From NCBI GenBank assembly GCA_014055465.1, contig WIAF01000002.1, forward strand, positions 124,001-188,000: DNA of 64,000 bases. The letters run 5' to 3'. Position numbers and translations under genes: made by a program. Within the stretch, counting starts at the first letter, position 1. Every line of letters begins with the position of its first letter. The notes beneath the pieces were generated by a model that was given only the letters and a program-made list of their open reading frames with translations, made no database searches and was not told the origin of the DNA. Source of the stretch: Nitrospira sp. CR1.1 (GTDB taxonomy: Bacteria; Nitrospirota; Nitrospiria; Nitrospirales; Nitrospiraceae). Of the stretch, positions 62,374-64,000 are shown piece by piece.

Positions 62374-63921
62374 TCAAATCAAGCTGACCTTGTGAATCCC
62401 CTCGGCCTGCTTGGCTGCAAAATAGGCGAGCTTGTTGAGTGCATTCAGATAGGCCCTCGCCGCCGCGGTGATGATATCCGTATCGGCGCCGTGGCCGGAG
62501 ACTGTTCGGCCATCTTCTTCGAGCCGCACCGATACTTCTCCTTGCGCATCCGTTCCACCCGTAATGGCATTGACCCCGAACATCAACAACTTGCTCTTCG
62601 TCTGCGTCATCGCGGCAATCGTCCGATAAACCGCATCCACCGGTCCATCGCCAGTTCCGTTGTGAGAGACCAACTTTCCATCAATCTCCAATTCGACCGT
62701 GGCTTTCGGCGTCCGATTCGTTCCACTTTCGACCTGAAACGACTTCAAGACAACCCGTTCGGACATCTTCGCCACTTCTTCGGAGATAATGACCTCGAGG
62801 TCCTCCTCATAAATTTCCTTTTTCTGGTCCGCCAGCCGCTTGAAGCGTTCAAAGGCGTGATTGACCTCATCTTCTGTCAGCTTGTAGCCCAGGTCTTCAA
62901 GACGTTGTCTGAACGCGTGGCGCCCTGACAACTTGCCCATCACTAATTTGACCTGCTCCAACCCCACCGATTCCGGCCGCATGATTTCATAGGTGGTCTT
63001 ATCCTTCAGCAACCCGTCTTGATGAATGCCCGACGTATGAGCGAAGGCATTCGCGCCGACGATCGCCTTGTTGGGCTGGATGACCATGCCGGTAATCTTG
63101 CTCACCAGGCGACTGGTTTTTGAGATCTCCTCCGTCACCACCTTCGTGTCGGCCCCATACCAATCCCTGCGCGTCCGGAGGCCCATCACAACTTCTTCCA
63201 GCGAGGTATTGCCGGCCCGTTCGCCAATGCCGTTGATGGTGCATTCTACCTGACCGGCCCCCGCCACCACCGCGGCGAGACTATTGGCAACTGCCATGCC
63301 CAAATCGTTATGGCAGTGGACGGAGATGACCGCCTGGCCGCTGTTCGATACCGTGTCTTTAATTCGCTTGATCAGGCCACCGAACTCTTGCGGAACGGCA
63401 TACCCCACCGTGTCGGGAATATTGATCGTTCCCGCCCCGGCGGCTATCACCGCTTCGATCACTTCACAGAGGTATGCCGGATCGGAGCGGCTCGCATCCA
63501 TAGGGGAAAATTCCACATCGTCCACGTAGGTACGGGCCAACTGCACCATCTCCACCGCCCGTTTTTTCGCCTCTTCGCGCGTCATGCGAAACTGATGCTT
63601 CAAATGAATATCCGACGCAGAGAGAAAGGTGTGGATACGGACCCGGGGCGCCCCCGTCAAAGCCTCCGAGGCCCTGGTGATGTCTTCCGGCCGTGCCCGC
63701 GCCAGGCTGCATACGACTGGCCCCTCGACCTCCATCGCGATCCGTCGCACCGCCTCAAAGTCTCCCGGTGAACTATAGGCAAAGCCGGCCTCAATAATAT
63801 CCACGCCGAGGCGCGCCAGCTGCTTGGCGATCATAAGTTTCTCTTCGACGTTCATGCTTGCCCCCGGCGATTGCTCGCCGTCCCGCAACGTCGTGTCGAA
63901 TATTCTGATCATCCTCGTCAT
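62374..63921 (-). CDS. leuA: 2-isopropylmalate synthase
   Basis: This 515-residue enzyme condenses acetyl-CoA and 2-oxoisovalerate in the first committed step of leucine synthesis. The TIM-barrel start RIFDTTLRDGEQSPGASM is the family signature, with the later motif VISVHCHNDLGMAVANSLAA holding metal-binding histidines. The C-terminal part (about 390-515, with VELEIDGKLVSHNGTGDGPV) is the LeuA regulatory dimer domain for feedback by leucine. The ATG at 63921 has GGAGGAGGG nine bases before it, so the frame to 63948 is not used. Confidence 0.96.
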   Translation of the reverse strand: MTRMIRIFDTTLRDGEQSPGASMNVEEKLMIAKQLARLGVDIIEAGFAYSSPGDFEAVRRIAMEVEGPVVCSLARARPEDITRASEALTGAPRVRIHTFLSASDIHLKHQFRMTREEAKKRAVEMVQLARTYVDDVEFSPMDASRSDPAYLCEVIEAVIAAGAGTINIPDTVGYAVPQEFGGLIKRIKDTVSNSGQAVISVHCHNDLGMAVANSLAAVVAGAGQVECTINGIGERAGNTSLEEVVMGLRTRRDWYGADTKVVTEEISKTSRLVSKITGMVIQPNKAIVGANAFAHTSGIHQDGLLKDKTTYEIMRPESVGLEQVKLVMGKLSGRHAFRQRLEDLGYKLTEDEVNHAFERFKRLADQKKEIYEEDLEVIISEEVAKMSERVVLKSFQVESGTNRTPKATVELEIDGKLVSHNGTGDGPVDAVYRTIAAMTQTKSKLLMFGVNAITGGTDAQGEVSVRLEEDGRTVSGHGADTDIITAAARAYLNALNKLAYFAAKQAEGIHKVSLI

Positions 63922-63957
63922 GGCGTACCCTCCTCCTGAGTTACTCACAGTCTACTG

Positions 63958-64000
63958 GATGCTCAAACAGGTCGGCCGGCAAGGCCGCAGGCGAAGGAAC
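63958..64000. repeat. Dispersed palindromic repeat, copy D, cut by window edge
   Basis: The last 43 bases carry CGGCAAGGCCGCAG (63977-63990) and the start of a GCGAAGGA arm, matching the left half of the repeats seen at 1338-1462 and 52150-52277. The copy runs out of the window upstream of leuA. Confidence 0.55.

Overview
The window is a contiguous stretch of a free-living, Gram-negative-type bacterial chromosome: it has outer-membrane porin, TonB and lipoprotein genes, high-50s percent GC by eye, and dense, mostly operonic genes on both strands. Gene content, an unusual sulfide-type Thi4 and a dispersed palindromic repeat family suggest Nitrospira or a close relative in Nitrospirota. That assignment is inference from recall, not from a search. 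No rRNA, tRNA, CRISPR array or transposase gene was seen.

Layout. 0-3.6 kb (+): the end of thiC, a histidine-type thi4, a TPR protein, a degenerate receiver and a YgfZ-like folate-binding protein, with palindromic repeats between genes. 3.6-13.5 kb: small unknown proteins, then a minus-strand signalling block. This block holds two related pairs (small protein plus receiver-less LuxR protein), each behind a candidate sigma-54 promoter with a shared upstream site. Next to them lie an NtrC-type sigma-54 activator and a 1342-residue hybrid kinase. One member of the second pair is frameshifted. 13.8-21.0 kb (-): a polysaccharide export and assembly locus (Wzt/Wzm ABC transporter, DUF5672 protein, NodB deacetylase, two GT2 glycosyltransferases, Gfo/Idh/MocA oxidoreductase). 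21.2-29.4 kb: a NarL/NarX-type two-component pair, an EamA transporter, an O-methyltransferase, an M32 carboxypeptidase, an orphan NarL regulator and an orphan Panacea-domain protein.

29.5-43.4 kb is an iron island. It holds a Fur-family regulator, a ferric ABC importer (FbpABC), ExbB-ExbD-TonB, an ApbE flavin transferase, and a gene set led by a promoter with a good Fur box. That set encodes a Com-like zinc-ribbon miniprotein, an outer-membrane porin, a lipoprotein, an FMN-binding protein with the ApbE target motif and a four-helix membrane protein. An HD-GYP protein, an AraC regulator and two complementary bacterioferritin subunits follow. The most interesting candidate for an undescribed system is the Fur-controlled, flavinylated extracytoplasmic module at 35.9-40.7 kb.

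43.7-58.6 kb (mostly -) is core housekeeping: topA, dprA, rng, rodA, mrdA, mreD, mreC, mreB, an RDD protein, a SurA-N protein, queA, a SpoIID protein and a DUF2905 protein. 58.6-63.9 kb (-) carries asd, an NHL-repeat protein, leuB, a cupin and leuA. The window ends inside another repeat copy.
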